From positions 1-64,000 of the forward strand of contig CAZPZD010000005.1 in the NCBI GenBank assembly GCA_964590515.1: a stretch of DNA of 64,000 bases. The letters run 5' to 3'. A program made the position numbers and the translations under genes. This DNA is from JADFRG01 sp964590515 (GTDB lineage: Bacteria > Chloroflexota > Anaerolineae > Anaerolineales > E44-bin32). Of the stretch, positions 1 to 7,520 are shown piece by piece. Position 1 is the stretch's first letter, and each line of letters begins with the position of its first letter. The notes beneath the pieces were generated by a model that did not search any database, was not told where the DNA came from, and was given only the letters and a program-made list of their open reading frames with translations.

Positions 1-469
1 GGGCCCAGGCTTCGGCGGCCTCGTCGTCACGTGGGATTTGGCCCAGCTCGTCTTCAAAGCAAGTGGCCCACAACCGATCCTTTGGCAGTCCCCACTCCGC
101 GGTGAGCAGTTCCCAGGCCCACCCAATGGCTTCCTTCTTGTAGTAATCCCCAAAGGACCAGTTGCCGAGCATCTCAAAGAAGGTGTGATGGATGTCATCC
201 CGGCCGACGTCGTCAAGATCGTTGTGCTTGCCGGCCACCCGAAGGCACTTTTGCGAGTCGGCGACCCGGGTGTAAGGACGCTGCCCGGTGCCCAGAAACA
301 CATCCTTGAACTGGACCATCCCCGAGTTGGTGAACAGCAAGGTCTCATCGCCCCCGGGAACTAGCGGGATGGAGGGAACGATGACGTGATCGCGAGCCTT
401 GAAGAAGGCCAGAAATGACTGCCGGATCTCGGCGCTAGTCATTCCCTTGTTGAACCGTGTATCGCTCAT
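1..469 (-). CDS. alaS: Alanyl-tRNA synthetase, N-terminal part
   Basis: Charges tRNA-Ala with alanine in the cytoplasm. The visible 156 residues are the start of the class II catalytic domain: EIRQSFLAFF, then LLFTNSGMVQFKDVFLG, RVADSQKCLRVAGKHNDLDDVG and HHTFFEMLGNWSFGDYYKKE, all hallmarks of AlaS motifs 1 and 2. The gene runs off the left edge, so some 720 residues of the usual ~880 are missing. The start chosen is ATG at 469. A second ATG nine codons in (MTSAEIR) agrees slightly better with homologues and is also possible. No clear Shine-Dalgarno is seen. It is transcribed away from the response regulator at 614 and has its own promoter at 497-524. Identity is certain from the family signatures. 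Confidence 0.97.
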   Translation of the reverse strand, partial: MSDTRFNKGMTSAEIRQSFLAFFKARDHVIVPSIPLVPGGDETLLFTNSGMVQFKDVFLGTGQRPYTRVADSQKCLRVAGKHNDLDDVGRDDIHHTFFEMLGNWSFGDYYKKEAIGWAWELLTAEWGLPKDRLWATCFEDELGQIPRDDEAAEAWA

Positions 470-496
470 GATGGGGGGGGTGGGTAGGCCGAATGG

Positions 497-524
497 ATTA
501 TACGCGAGCGGGGTTCCGGCTCAA
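497..524 (-). promoter_or_regulatory. Sigma-70 type promoter of alaS
   Basis: On the minus strand a -35 TTGAGC (524-519) is followed after 16 bases by a perfect -10 TATAAT (502-497). Transcription would start near 490, giving a leader of about 20 bases before the alaS ATG at 469. Read directly from sequence; activity is inferred. Confidence 0.6.
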
Positions 525-613
525 CCCGGCGCGGTTTGGAAGGGCGCTGTAAGGTCGGAGGGGCCCTTCAACCCTTAGAATGGAAAAGGAAACGCTGTGG
601 AACGATCCTGCCT

Positions 614-991
614 ATGCTCAAGCCGATAATCCTGATCGTCGACGACGAGCGACCTTACGTCGATCTGCTCGGTGAATTGCTCGAGAAGTACGGACTCGAG
701 GCTCAGACCGCCTACGACGCCGGCGACGCCCTGTTCCGGCTGAAGGCCAAGAAGCCGGACCTGATCCTGATGGACCTGAAGATGCCCCAGATGGACGGCA
801 TCTCTCTGATCGACCGCCTGCGTTCGAACCGCAAATGGCAGAAGATCCCGATCATCGTGGTCAGTGCCAAGACTGGCCGGGAAGACCAGAAAGCGGCGCT
901 GGACGCCGGGGCCAACCGCTTCCTGACCAAGCCTTTTTCGTCTAAAGATTTGAGGACAGTGCTCAGGGAGTTTGTTGCGCTGACCGGCTAG
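614..991 (+). CDS. Stand-alone response regulator receiver protein
   Basis: A single CheY-like receiver domain of 125 residues without an output domain. Visible features are the acidic pair DDE near residue 11, the phospho-acceptor Asp in ILMDLKMPQMDG, the conserved Ser/Thr region VVSAKTG and the Lys in LTKPF. The start is ATG at 614 because MLKPIILIVDDE is the normal beginning of the fold; an upstream in-frame ATG at 536 would add a sequence with no domain character. It is a phospho-relay or protein-binding regulator, and its target cannot be deduced. There is no adjacent histidine kinase; the nearest one is at 21026. It is followed by a hairpin terminator at 1020-1050. Confidence 0.93.
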   Translation: MLKPIILIVDDERPYVDLLGELLEKYGLEAQTAYDAGDALFRLKAKKPDLILMDLKMPQMDGISLIDRLRSNRKWQKIPIIVVSAKTGREDQKAALDAGANRFLTKPFSSKDLRTVLREFVALTG

Positions 992-1019
992 GCGACGAGG
1001 GTGGAGAGACTGAACTGCG

Positions 1020-1050
1020 GGCCGCGGTCATGTGCCGCGGCCGATTGCTT
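1020..1050 (+). terminator. Intrinsic terminator after the response regulator
   Basis: A perfect 8-bp stem (1020-1027 with 1035-1042, GGCCGCGG/CCGCGGCC) with a 7-base loop is followed by a T-rich stretch at 1045-1053. It lies 28 bases after the stop of the response regulator and separates it from tyrS. An ATG at 1030 falls inside the loop, which argues against any long tyrS start there. Confidence 0.65.
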
Positions 1051-1188
1051 TTAAGGAGTACGCTCTCAAGAGGCCGATTAAGCATGCGCGAGCCAGTTGG
1101 AACGAGCTCTGCGCGGGTCGCCCGACTGGTCGCTGAAACGAGCCGCGTGGCGTATCATGGACACATCGAGAAGATAGAGAAATCCAGT

Positions 1189-2427
1189 ATGGGCGCGCCA
1201 TCAATTGACGAACAAGCCGAGCTGCTGATGCAGGGCACTGAGTATGGGGACGCGGGCCTGCAGGGCGCCATGGCGAAAGAGCTTCGCGAGCGGCTGCGGC
1301 AGGCCGAGGCCGCGCGGCGGCCGCTGCAGGTCTACTGCGGCTTCGATCCGCGGACTTCCGATTTACACATCGGACATATGGTGCCGATCCGCAAGATGCG
1401 CCAGTTCCAGGAGCTTGGACATGAGGTGACTTTCCTGATCGGCCGTTTCACGTCGTTGGTGGGCGACCCTTCTCACGAAGACAAGGTGCGGGCCCAGATT
1501 AGCATGGAGCAGGCCACTGCCAACGCGGAGACCTACGCCCGGCAGGCCTTCAAGATTCTCGATCCAGATCTCACCCTGATTCGGTACAACGATGAGTGGC
1601 TGAGCCCTCTGACATTCGCCGATTTGATCCGGCTGGCGGCCAATTTCACGGTTCAGCAGTTCCTGGGCCGCGAGTCATTCCGGCAGCGGTTCGACTCGGA
1701 TGACCCGATCTACCTGCACGAATTCATGTATTCGCTTATGCAGGCCTACGACGCATATCACATGAAGACCGATGTGCAGATCGGCGGAACCGATCAACTC
1801 TTCAACATTCTGACCGCCGGCCGCAAACTGATGGAAGCCCTCGGCGCGCAACCCAATATCGGCGTCATCCTGGGGATTCTGCCGGGCACCGACGGTGAGC
1901 TGAAGATGAGCAAGTCGCTTGGCAACCATATTCCGCTCAACAGCTCCGCGGCGGACATGTATGGCAAAGTCATGAGCGTGCCCGACAAGGCGATGGGGCA
2001 GTATTTTCGATTGGCGACCCGCTGGGCACCCAACGAGATCTCCCAAATCGAAGCCGAACTGAATTCCAGTACGGGCCACCCGCGGGACATCAAGATGAAG
2101 CTCGCCAAGGAAATCGTCGAGATCTACTATGGTCAGGAAGCCGCGGCCGCGGCCGAGAGCGAGTTTCGCCAGATTTTCCAGCAGGGCGCGGAACCCGAGG
2201 AGATGCCTGGATACGTTCTGAGCGGCCCCACTAGGCTACTTGACGTGCTTACCGCATCCGGCCTCGCAGGCAGCCGCGGTGAGGCCCGCCGGCTGGTGGA
2301 GCAGGGAGGGGTGCGGCTCAACGACGAAGCGCTCGATGATCCCAATCTGGATTTGGGGACTGCGGCCGGGGGTGTCCTCCGAGTCGGTAAGCGCCGCTTC
2401 CTGCGTTTGGTGGCGCCGGACTCCTGA
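1189..2427 (+). CDS. tyrS: Tyrosyl-tRNA synthetase
   Basis: Class I synthetase that charges tRNA-Tyr. In the 412-residue product the HIGH motif appears as LHIGHMVPIRKM, the KMSKS motif as KMSKSLGNHIPL, and tyrosine-pocket residues are in MQAYDAYHMKTDVQIGGTDQ. The C-terminus is an S4 RNA-binding domain (residues ~345-412, SRGEARRLVEQGGVRLN). Its length equals that of the long bacterial TyrS type. The start is ATG at 1189 (MGAPSIDEQ). The open frame extends upstream to 1030, but that stretch runs through a terminator hairpin and has no domain content. No T-box signature was found in the 197-base leader. It ends 17 bases from the convergent rtcB stop. Confidence 0.96.
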   Translation: MGAPSIDEQAELLMQGTEYGDAGLQGAMAKELRERLRQAEAARRPLQVYCGFDPRTSDLHIGHMVPIRKMRQFQELGHEVTFLIGRFTSLVGDPSHEDKVRAQISMEQATANAETYARQAFKILDPDLTLIRYNDEWLSPLTFADLIRLAANFTVQQFLGRESFRQRFDSDDPIYLHEFMYSLMQAYDAYHMKTDVQIGGTDQLFNILTAGRKLMEALGAQPNIGVILGILPGTDGELKMSKSLGNHIPLNSSAADMYGKVMSVPDKAMGQYFRLATRWAPNEISQIEAELNSSTGHPRDIKMKLAKEIVEIYYGQEAAAAAESEFRQIFQQGAEPEEMPGYVLSGPTRLLDVLTASGLAGSRGEARRLVEQGGVRLNDEALDDPNLDLGTAAGGVLRVGKRRFLRLVAPDS

Positions 2428-2443
2428 TCAATTTGCCGGTAGC

Positions 2444-3910
2444 TCAGCCCTTGATGACCGCCACCGGCCGAAGGCGGGCGACCTTCTTGGCGATTCCGGC
2501 GTTGGCAACCACCTCGACGACCGCATCGACGTCCTTGTAGGCCTGAGGGGCCTCTTCCGCAAGCCCGGGCATTGAACCAGCCCGGATCTGGATTCCGCGC
2601 CGCTCGAGATCGGCGCGCAACTGGTCGCCGCGTACCGTCCTCTTTGCCTGCTTGCGGCTCATGGTCCGCCCGGCCCCGTGGCAGGTCGAGCCGAAAGACT
2701 GTTCCATGCTACCTTCGGTTCCGAGCAGCACCCAGGAGGCCGTGCCCATGCTGCCGGGGACCAGGACCGGCTGGCCGAGCGGACGGTACTCGTCCGGCAA
2801 CCCCGCGAATCCGGGACCGAAGGCCCGGGTCGCCCCCTTTCGGTGCACACACACCCGCATCCGCTCGCCGTCAACCGCGTGTTCCTCGATCTTGCCCATA
2901 TTGTGAGCGATGTCGTAGACCTGATTCAGCTCCCAGTTGCTTACTCTGCCGCCCAGGACCTCTTCGAACGAACGCCGCACATGGTGGGCCATGATCTGGC
3001 GATTGGCGAAAGCGTAGTTGGCGGCGCAGGCCATGGCGGCCAGATAGCGCTGGCCCTCCGGCGAGTCCAGCGGGGCGCAGACCAGCTCGCGATCTGGAAG
3101 TTGAATCTGGTAGCGGGCAGCGGCCGGCTGGAATTCCCGGACGTAGTCCGTGCACACCTGGTGCCCGAACCCCCGTGAGCCGCAGTGGATCTGCACCGCC
3201 AGAGTTCCAGCGACCAATCCCATCGCAGTGGCCGCTGCAGGGTCGAAGATCTGATCGACGACATCGACCTCGACGAAGTGGTTGCCGGCGCCAAGAGTGC
3301 CGAGCTGCGGTTGACCGCGCTGCTTCGCCCTGTCGCTGACCGCGGCCGGGTCGGCGCCCGGAATCCTCCCGCCCTCTTCGGTCCGGGCGAGGTCCGCCTC
3401 TTGCGCATAGCCATTGTCGAGCGCCCATTCGGAGCCCTCGCGGCACACCCGCTCGAGCTCTTTCACGCTGAGCTTGACGCTGCCCTTAACTCCGACCCCG
3501 CTCGGGCAATTGCGATAGAGGGCGGAGGCCAGGTCGTCCATCAGGGGCTGCGCCTCTTCCAGAGTGATTACACTGGCCAACAGCCGTACGCCGCAGTTGA
3601 TATCGTACCCAATGGCCCCGGGCGAAATCACCCCGCTTGGAAGCCGAGTCGCGGCCACTCCACCGATCGGGAATCCGTAGCCTTGGTGCACATCGGGCAT
3701 TACAGTGACATGACCGACCAGGCCCGGCAGCATGGATGCGTTGACCGCCTGCTCGAGCGACTTATCGTCGAGCGCGTCCTCAAGCAGACGATCATCCGCA
3801 AAGAGGCGGACCGGAACCCGCATGCCGGGTCGATACGAGGTCGGCAGTTCCCAAAGGAAGGGGGACAGTTTCTTGAAATCCTGTTTACGAACGCGCTGGC
3901 GCTCAGACAT
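2444..3910 (-). CDS. rtcB: RtcB RNA ligase
   Basis: GTP- and Mn-dependent ligase joining RNA 2',3'-cyclic phosphate (or 3'-phosphate) ends to 5'-hydroxyl ends. It acts in RNA repair or tRNA splicing. The 488-residue protein shows metal and catalytic signatures: MPDVHQGYGFPIGG, AIGYDINCGVRLL, GTLGAGNHFVEVD, IHCGSRGFGHQV, and the guanylylated-His region STCHGAGRTMSR. The start is ATG at 3910, whose first bases overlap the archease stop by 8 bases, so translation is probably coupled. An upstream in-frame ATG would intrude into archease. The pairing with its activator archease at 3903-4313 supports a working RNA ligation unit. It converges on tyrS. Confidence 0.96.
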   Translation of the reverse strand: MSERQRVRKQDFKKLSPFLWELPTSYRPGMRVPVRLFADDRLLEDALDDKSLEQAVNASMLPGLVGHVTVMPDVHQGYGFPIGGVAATRLPSGVISPGAIGYDINCGVRLLASVITLEEAQPLMDDLASALYRNCPSGVGVKGSVKLSVKELERVCREGSEWALDNGYAQEADLARTEEGGRIPGADPAAVSDRAKQRGQPQLGTLGAGNHFVEVDVVDQIFDPAAATAMGLVAGTLAVQIHCGSRGFGHQVCTDYVREFQPAAARYQIQLPDRELVCAPLDSPEGQRYLAAMACAANYAFANRQIMAHHVRRSFEEVLGGRVSNWELNQVYDIAHNMGKIEEHAVDGERMRVCVHRKGATRAFGPGFAGLPDEYRPLGQPVLVPGSMGTASWVLLGTEGSMEQSFGSTCHGAGRTMSRKQAKRTVRGDQLRADLERRGIQIRAGSMPGLAEEAPQAYKDVDAVVEVVANAGIAKKVARLRPVAVIKG

Positions 3911-4313
3911 CGAAAACGACCGTGGCTGACAGTCCAAGCGGGCTCTCTTCAATGTGCAGATCGTTGTAGGTGACGGCCTTAATCGGCTTGGCCATGCTCG
4001 TGAGCGGAACTTCTTGGAACGTGGCAGTCAGACCGCGTTCCCCAGTGATCACGAGCCGGATGTCCTTGAAGGCAACGCCCCGCAGCTCAAGCGCCAGCAG
4101 CAGCTCGTGCAGCCAGTCGACGAGCAGCGATTCTCGGTCAAGCGAGGTCAGCTCTAGGGTGCGTCCCGTCCCGGATCCAGAGGCCGTCTGCACGCCGGCC
4201 AGCTCCATCATCCCATGCGCCGCGTTCACCAGCAGCTCGGCCAGATCCCGCCCGCGGACGCTGAGCGCCCAGTCGGCGGTGTGGTCCAACTCCTCAAAGC
4301 CGCCCGACGGCAT
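3903..4313 (-). CDS. Archease, RtcB activator
   Basis: Small metal-binding protein (136 residues) that speeds RtcB guanylylation and restores multiple turnover. Family signatures: FEELDHTADWALSVRG near the N-terminus with the conserved His-Thr-Ala-Asp, LLVDWLHELLLALE in the middle, and AVTYNDLHIEE with the C-terminal acidic/His metal ligands. The start is ATG at 4313 (MPSGGFEELDHTADW). It is the first gene of a two-gene operon and overlaps rtcB by 8 bases. The -10 box of its promoter sits 8 bases before this ATG, so the mRNA may be leaderless. It is divergent from the FHA gene at 4411. Confidence 0.94.
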   Translation of the reverse strand: MPSGGFEELDHTADWALSVRGRDLAELLVNAAHGMMELAGVQTASGSGTGRTLELTSLDRESLLVDWLHELLLALELRGVAFKDIRLVITGERGLTATFQEVPLTSMAKPIKAVTYNDLHIEESPLGLSATVVFDV

Positions 4314-4321
4314 GGGGTCAG

Positions 4322-4330
4322 TATATACCA
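4322..4330 (-). promoter_or_regulatory. Extended -10 promoter of archease-rtcB
   Basis: On the minus strand TGGTATATA (an extended -10, TGn-TATATA) ends 8 bases before the archease ATG. The start of transcription would fall at or next to the start codon. No good -35 is visible, as is common for extended -10 promoters. Confidence 0.5.
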
Positions 4331-4375
4331 GCCAGCTCGGGAGACCCGGCTGCCGCGCATAGGAACACGTAGGTG

Positions 4376-4403
4376 TTGTCGGCCGCACTACTCAGCGTAT
4401 AAT
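4376..4403 (+). promoter_or_regulatory. Promoter of first FHA gene, leaderless type
   Basis: TTGTCG (4376-4381), a 16-base spacer, then a perfect TATAAT (4398-4403). The GTG at 4411 follows 7 bases later. An ATG at 4402 is made by the end of the -10 box itself and cannot be in the transcript. Confidence 0.65.
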
Positions 4404-4410
4404 GCCGGTA

Positions 4411-5274
4411 GTGGAAGAACCCGCGGCGCTGCTCGTGGAGCACCTGCAGAGCTTTGTAAAAGAGCTGCTGGTGGCCCTGCCCCAGGGAAAGTTCCCGCTG
4501 GATGAAACCGCGACCCACTGGGCCCGCGAGATCGCCGCCAGCGCCAAATCGGACGCAGGCGGGAGACGCTTCGCCCCCGACCAGTACACCCTCAGCATGC
4601 ACCCAAAGGACTATGCGGCGCTGACCGAGGCCGATCATCTGTCCCCCAGCAAGCTGTCTAAGGCGCTGCAGTCGGCTATCGTGCACTCCAAATACCATCT
4701 CTCGCGAGAGCCGCATATCACCCTCGCGACCGATCCGATGCTGGCCCGCTGGCAGCTTCGGGTGATCGCTTGGCACAGCAGCGATCCCACCGAGGCGCCT
4801 CCGACCGCGGAGGAACCTTCCAACGAAACCCCACCGAAGGGGGCATTCTTCATGGTGGAAGGCAGCCGCCACTTTCCGCTCGATCGGCCACTGATCAACA
4901 TCGGCCGCCGATTGGACAACCAGCTTGTCTTGGAAGACCCGCACATTTCCCGGCGGCATGCCCAACTGCGGGCGCGAGGCTACCGCTATGTGCTCTACGA
5001 CCTCAATTCCACTGCCGGCACTCGGGTGAACGGCAAACAGGTTCAAGAATGGGTCCTGCGACCAGGCGACGTCGTGACCCTGGGCATGGTGCAGTTGATT
5101 TACGGTGAGGATGCGAAGGGGCCACCGGATGTCACTCCGCCCTACTCGCCGCCATTCAAGCCGGAAATCGATCGAGATCGAGTAACCCCCCTCAACCTGT
5201 CCACGATCGAGATCAATGACAACCCGGTTCCGACCAAGGAACTGGGCCCAGACTTCTCGACGCCCCGCAACTAG
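4411..5274 (+). CDS. FHA-domain protein with DUF3662-like N-terminus (FhaA type)
   Basis: 287 residues. The N-terminal ~120 residues match the layout of the FhaA N-terminal domain (DUF3662). The C-terminal ~155-235 form a forkhead-associated phosphothreonine-binding domain with INIGRRLDNQLVLEDPHISR, the RHAQ strand and DLNSTAGTRVNG, so the phosphopeptide-binding Arg, Ser and Asn are kept. The GTG start is chosen because VEEPAALLVE aligns with MLEPLAKLES of the paralogue at 5384 and because the promoter -10 covers the upstream ATG. In Actinobacteria FhaA sits with SEDS, PBP and Ser/Thr kinase genes. Here SEDS-PBP follows 2.2 kb on but no kinase is visible. Likely a cytoplasmic adaptor linking phospho-signals to wall synthesis (inference). 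Confidence 0.88.
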   Translation: MEEPAALLVEHLQSFVKELLVALPQGKFPLDETATHWAREIAASAKSDAGGRRFAPDQYTLSMHPKDYAALTEADHLSPSKLSKALQSAIVHSKYHLSREPHITLATDPMLARWQLRVIAWHSSDPTEAPPTAEEPSNETPPKGAFFMVEGSRHFPLDRPLINIGRRLDNQLVLEDPHISRRHAQLRARGYRYVLYDLNSTAGTRVNGKQVQEWVLRPGDVVTLGMVQLIYGEDAKGPPDVTPPYSPPFKPEIDRDRVTPLNLSTIEINDNPVPTKELGPDFSTPRN

Positions 5275-5369
5275 CGTCGAATTCCTGGATCGGTCAGCCT
5301 TAAGCCACCGGTGGTTTCCGCGTCCCACCCACTGGCCTGTCGGTTGGGAGGGAGGCGTCCGTTTCTGGT

Positions 5370-5375
5370 TATAAT
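5370..5375 (+). promoter_or_regulatory. -10 box of second FHA gene, leaderless type
   Basis: A perfect TATAAT ends 8 bases before the ATG at 5384, predicting transcription start at or beside the start codon. The best -35 candidate (TTGGGA at 5344) has a 20-base spacer, so the -35 is uncertain. Confidence 0.5.
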
Positions 5376-5383
5376 CTCGCCCG

Positions 5384-6205
5384 ATGCTTGAGCCGCTTGC
5401 CAAGCTCGAAAGTCAGCTCGAGAAGCTCTTCGAAGGCTCGCTGGCCAGGTTGTTGCGGGAGGAACTGTCTACCGCCACCCTGGCCAGCCAGCTTGCTCGG
5501 ACCATGGTGGACGGCGTTCGGAGGGACGAAGCCGGCAACGCCTACGCCCCCAACGAGTTCGCCCTAACCCTGAACCCCGAGGATGTCGCGAAGGTCATCG
5601 AGCAGGCACCCGGTATCCAGGCTACCCTCTCGACCGGACTCTCCGAAGTGGCTAGGCAGTGCGGCTACTTGATGGCCCAGGAACCGAATATCACGATGGC
5701 CTCGGATCCGACCTTGAATCGGAAGGAGCTGCGGGTCATCTCCTGGCACAGCACCGACCCGCTCGAATTTACCAAAGCCATGGTGCGGGAGCCATCGGCC
5801 ACAGGCAACAAGCTCCCCAAAGGAGCCTTCCTGATCCTGGACGATGGGAGCCATTTCGCCCTCGACCGGCCGGTCATCAACGTCGGGCGCCGGATTGACA
5901 ATCAGATCATCCTGGAAAACGAGCATGTTTCCCGCACCCACGCCCAACTCCGGATCCGGGACGCCCGCTACGTCTTGTTCGACCTGGGCTCGACCAGCGG
6001 TACCAAGGTCAACGGTCGCAAGGTGAAGCAACACATTCTGCGGGCTGGAGACGTGATTACTATCGCTGGACTTCGGATGGTTTACGGGGAAGATCCGGGG
6101 GGCCCTCCAGACACGGCCACCGCCTATACCCCGCCTTTTCCACCCCGGCCGGCAGGGGATCAGCGAACCGTCACCGGCGAATGGGATAGCGAAGAGGGTG
6201 AATGA
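5384..6205 (+). CDS. FHA-domain protein, paralogue of the preceding gene
   Basis: 273 residues with the same two-part layout as the gene at 4411: an N-terminal DUF3662-like region (MLEPLAKLESQLEKLFEG onward) and an FHA domain at ~residues 160-245 (INVGRRIDNQIILENEHVSR, THAQ, DLGSTSGTKVNG). Recognition residues are intact. The pair looks like a tandem duplication that has diverged; both end with an acidic or Pro-rich tail (here PPFPPRPAGD). Its stop overlaps the start of the membrane FHA gene at 6202 (ATGA), so the two are translationally coupled. Role inferred as in the first: phosphothreonine-dependent adaptor in envelope growth. Confidence 0.9.
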   Translation: MLEPLAKLESQLEKLFEGSLARLLREELSTATLASQLARTMVDGVRRDEAGNAYAPNEFALTLNPEDVAKVIEQAPGIQATLSTGLSEVARQCGYLMAQEPNITMASDPTLNRKELRVISWHSTDPLEFTKAMVREPSATGNKLPKGAFLILDDGSHFALDRPVINVGRRIDNQIILENEHVSRTHAQLRIRDARYVLFDLGSTSGTKVNGRKVKQHILRAGDVITIAGLRMVYGEDPGGPPDTATAYTPPFPPRPAGDQRTVTGEWDSEEGE

Positions 6206-6648
6206 ACCCCGAGCTCGCCCTGCTGGCCCTGCGCCTCGGGCTGGCCCTGGTCCTGTATACCTTCTTCGGCGCAGTCCTGCTCTTCCTCTGGCGTGATCTG
6301 CGCGCCAGCGCCCGGGCCTCGGAGATCGCCCCGGCTGCCCACCTTGAACTCCGTAGCAACACTGCGACAAGCCGCGCGTTTTCACTATCCAATCTAAACC
6401 TGGTCGGCCGAGCGAGCGGTAACACGATTCTGATCGACGACGTCACCGTATCCTCCCACCACGCCCGCCTGTCTTACCAGGGCGGTCAATGGTGGCTGGA
6501 GGATCTCGGTTCGAAGAACGGGACCGGCGTCAACGAGCTGGATCTCGAGGACCCCATCGTGGTGACCTTCGGTGACAAGATTCGATTCGGCAATGTGATG
6601 ACTGAGTTGAAAAGTGGGCCGGCCCCCCATAAGGACGAAGGGGGTTGA
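6202..6648 (+). CDS. Membrane-anchored FHA protein (FhaB/FipA-like)
   Basis: 148 residues with one N-terminal membrane helix (residues ~5-30, LALLALRLGLALVLYTFFGA) followed by basic residues and a C-terminal FHA domain (residues ~65-135: NLVGRASGNTILIDD, VSSHHARLS, DLGSKNGTGVN). Topology matches actinobacterial FhaB (FipA), which couples kinase signals to septal and lateral wall machinery. The start is the ATG inside the ATGA overlap with the previous gene. The end overlaps or abuts the following phosphorylase gene. Membrane anchoring is seen from hydrophobicity; the partner is inferred from the nearby SEDS gene. Confidence 0.88.
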   Translation: MNPELALLALRLGLALVLYTFFGAVLLFLWRDLRASARASEIAPAAHLELRSNTATSRAFSLSNLNLVGRASGNTILIDDVTVSSHHARLSYQGGQWWLEDLGSKNGTGVNELDLEDPIVVTFGDKIRFGNVMTELKSGPAPHKDEGG

Positions 6649-6656
6649 TCGGCGGG

Positions 6657-7520
6657 ATGACTGACGCGCGGATCGGAGTCATCGGAGGTTCCGGCCTGTA
6701 TCAGATGGCTGGTCTGGAGGTTGAGGAGACCCGAACCCTCAGTACCCCATTCGGGGATCCCAGCGCGCCGATCGTCCTTGGTCGTTTCAACGGCAAGCCG
6801 ATCGCTTTCCTCGCCAGGCACGGCCGTCATCATCAGATATCGCCGAGCGAGGTGAATTACCGGGCCAACATATTTGCCCTGAAGCTGCTCGGAGTCGAGC
6901 GGGTGATCTCGGTCAGCGCGTGTGGATCGTTACGCGAGGATTACGCCCCCGGCCACGTGGTGGTGCCCGACCAGTTGCTGGACTTCACCCGCTTGCGTCC
7001 ACGGACCTTTTTCGAAGGAGGGATCGTGGCGCATGTCAGCGTCGCCGATCCGTTCTGCCCGGTTGTCTCCCAAGCCCTGGTGGAGAGCGTCTCGGCCGCG
7101 GGTGGGACTGTGCACCCGCGGGGCTCGCTCATCACGATCGAAGGGCCTCGTTTCTCCACCCGGGCCGAGTCGAACACTTTTCGCGGCTGGGGGGTCGCGA
7201 TCATCGGTATGACCAGCTCGCCGGAAGCATTTCTGGCGCGCGAGGCCGAGATGTGTTACGCGGTGCTCGCCCATGTCACCGACTACGATGTCTGGCATCG
7301 AACAGAGGCGCCGGTGACCGTCGAGAAAGTCATTCGCACGTTGCAAGCCAACGCCCGGCTCGCTGAGCAGGCCTTGGCAGACGCGGTTGTTCGTTTGCCG
7401 GCCGGGCGCGATTGCATCTGCAAGGACGCCCTAAAAGACGCTCTGATTACTGTACCCGATTCGATCCCCGCTCAAATCCTCGAGAAGCTGAAACCCCTTG
7501 TACAGCGCTATTACGGCTGA
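6657..7520 (+). CDS. mtnP: S-methyl-5'-thioadenosine phosphorylase
   Basis: Phosphorolysis of methylthioadenosine to adenine and methylthioribose-1-phosphate, part of methionine and polyamine salvage. 287 residues. Signatures: RIGVIGGSGLYQM at the start, phosphate-site LARHGRHHQISPSEVNYRAN, base-site ISVSACGSLRED, IEGPRFSTRAES and MTSSPEAFLAREAEMCYA. The Ser/Thr and Asp (TDYD) pattern fits MTAP rather than purine nucleoside phosphorylase. The start is ATG at 6657 with GGCGGG just ahead; an upstream TTG at 6645 is also in frame. It lies between FHA genes and the SEDS fusion, and its 3' end overlaps the next open frame by 23 bases, so it is part of the same transcript, although the functional link is unclear. 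Confidence 0.93.
   Translation: MTDARIGVIGGSGLYQMAGLEVEETRTLSTPFGDPSAPIVLGRFNGKPIAFLARHGRHHQISPSEVNYRANIFALKLLGVERVISVSACGSLREDYAPGHVVVPDQLLDFTRLRPRTFFEGGIVAHVSVADPFCPVVSQALVESVSAAGGTVHPRGSLITIEGPRFSTRAESNTFRGWGVAIIGMTSSPEAFLAREAEMCYAVLAHVTDYDVWHRTEAPVTVEKVIRTLQANARLAEQALADAVVRLPAGRDCICKDALKDALITVPDSIPAQILEKLKPLVQRYYG

Noticed and set aside
992..1188. Possible T-box riboswitch in the tyrS leader (GAGGGTGG near 999)
   Set aside because: The conserved AGGGUGGNACCGCG sequence is not present and no specifier loop could be drawn; only a plain terminator hairpin is supported.
5564..6385. Minus-strand open frame over the second and third FHA genes
   Set aside because: Antisense shadow in high-GC sequence with no domain; both FHA genes are well supported.
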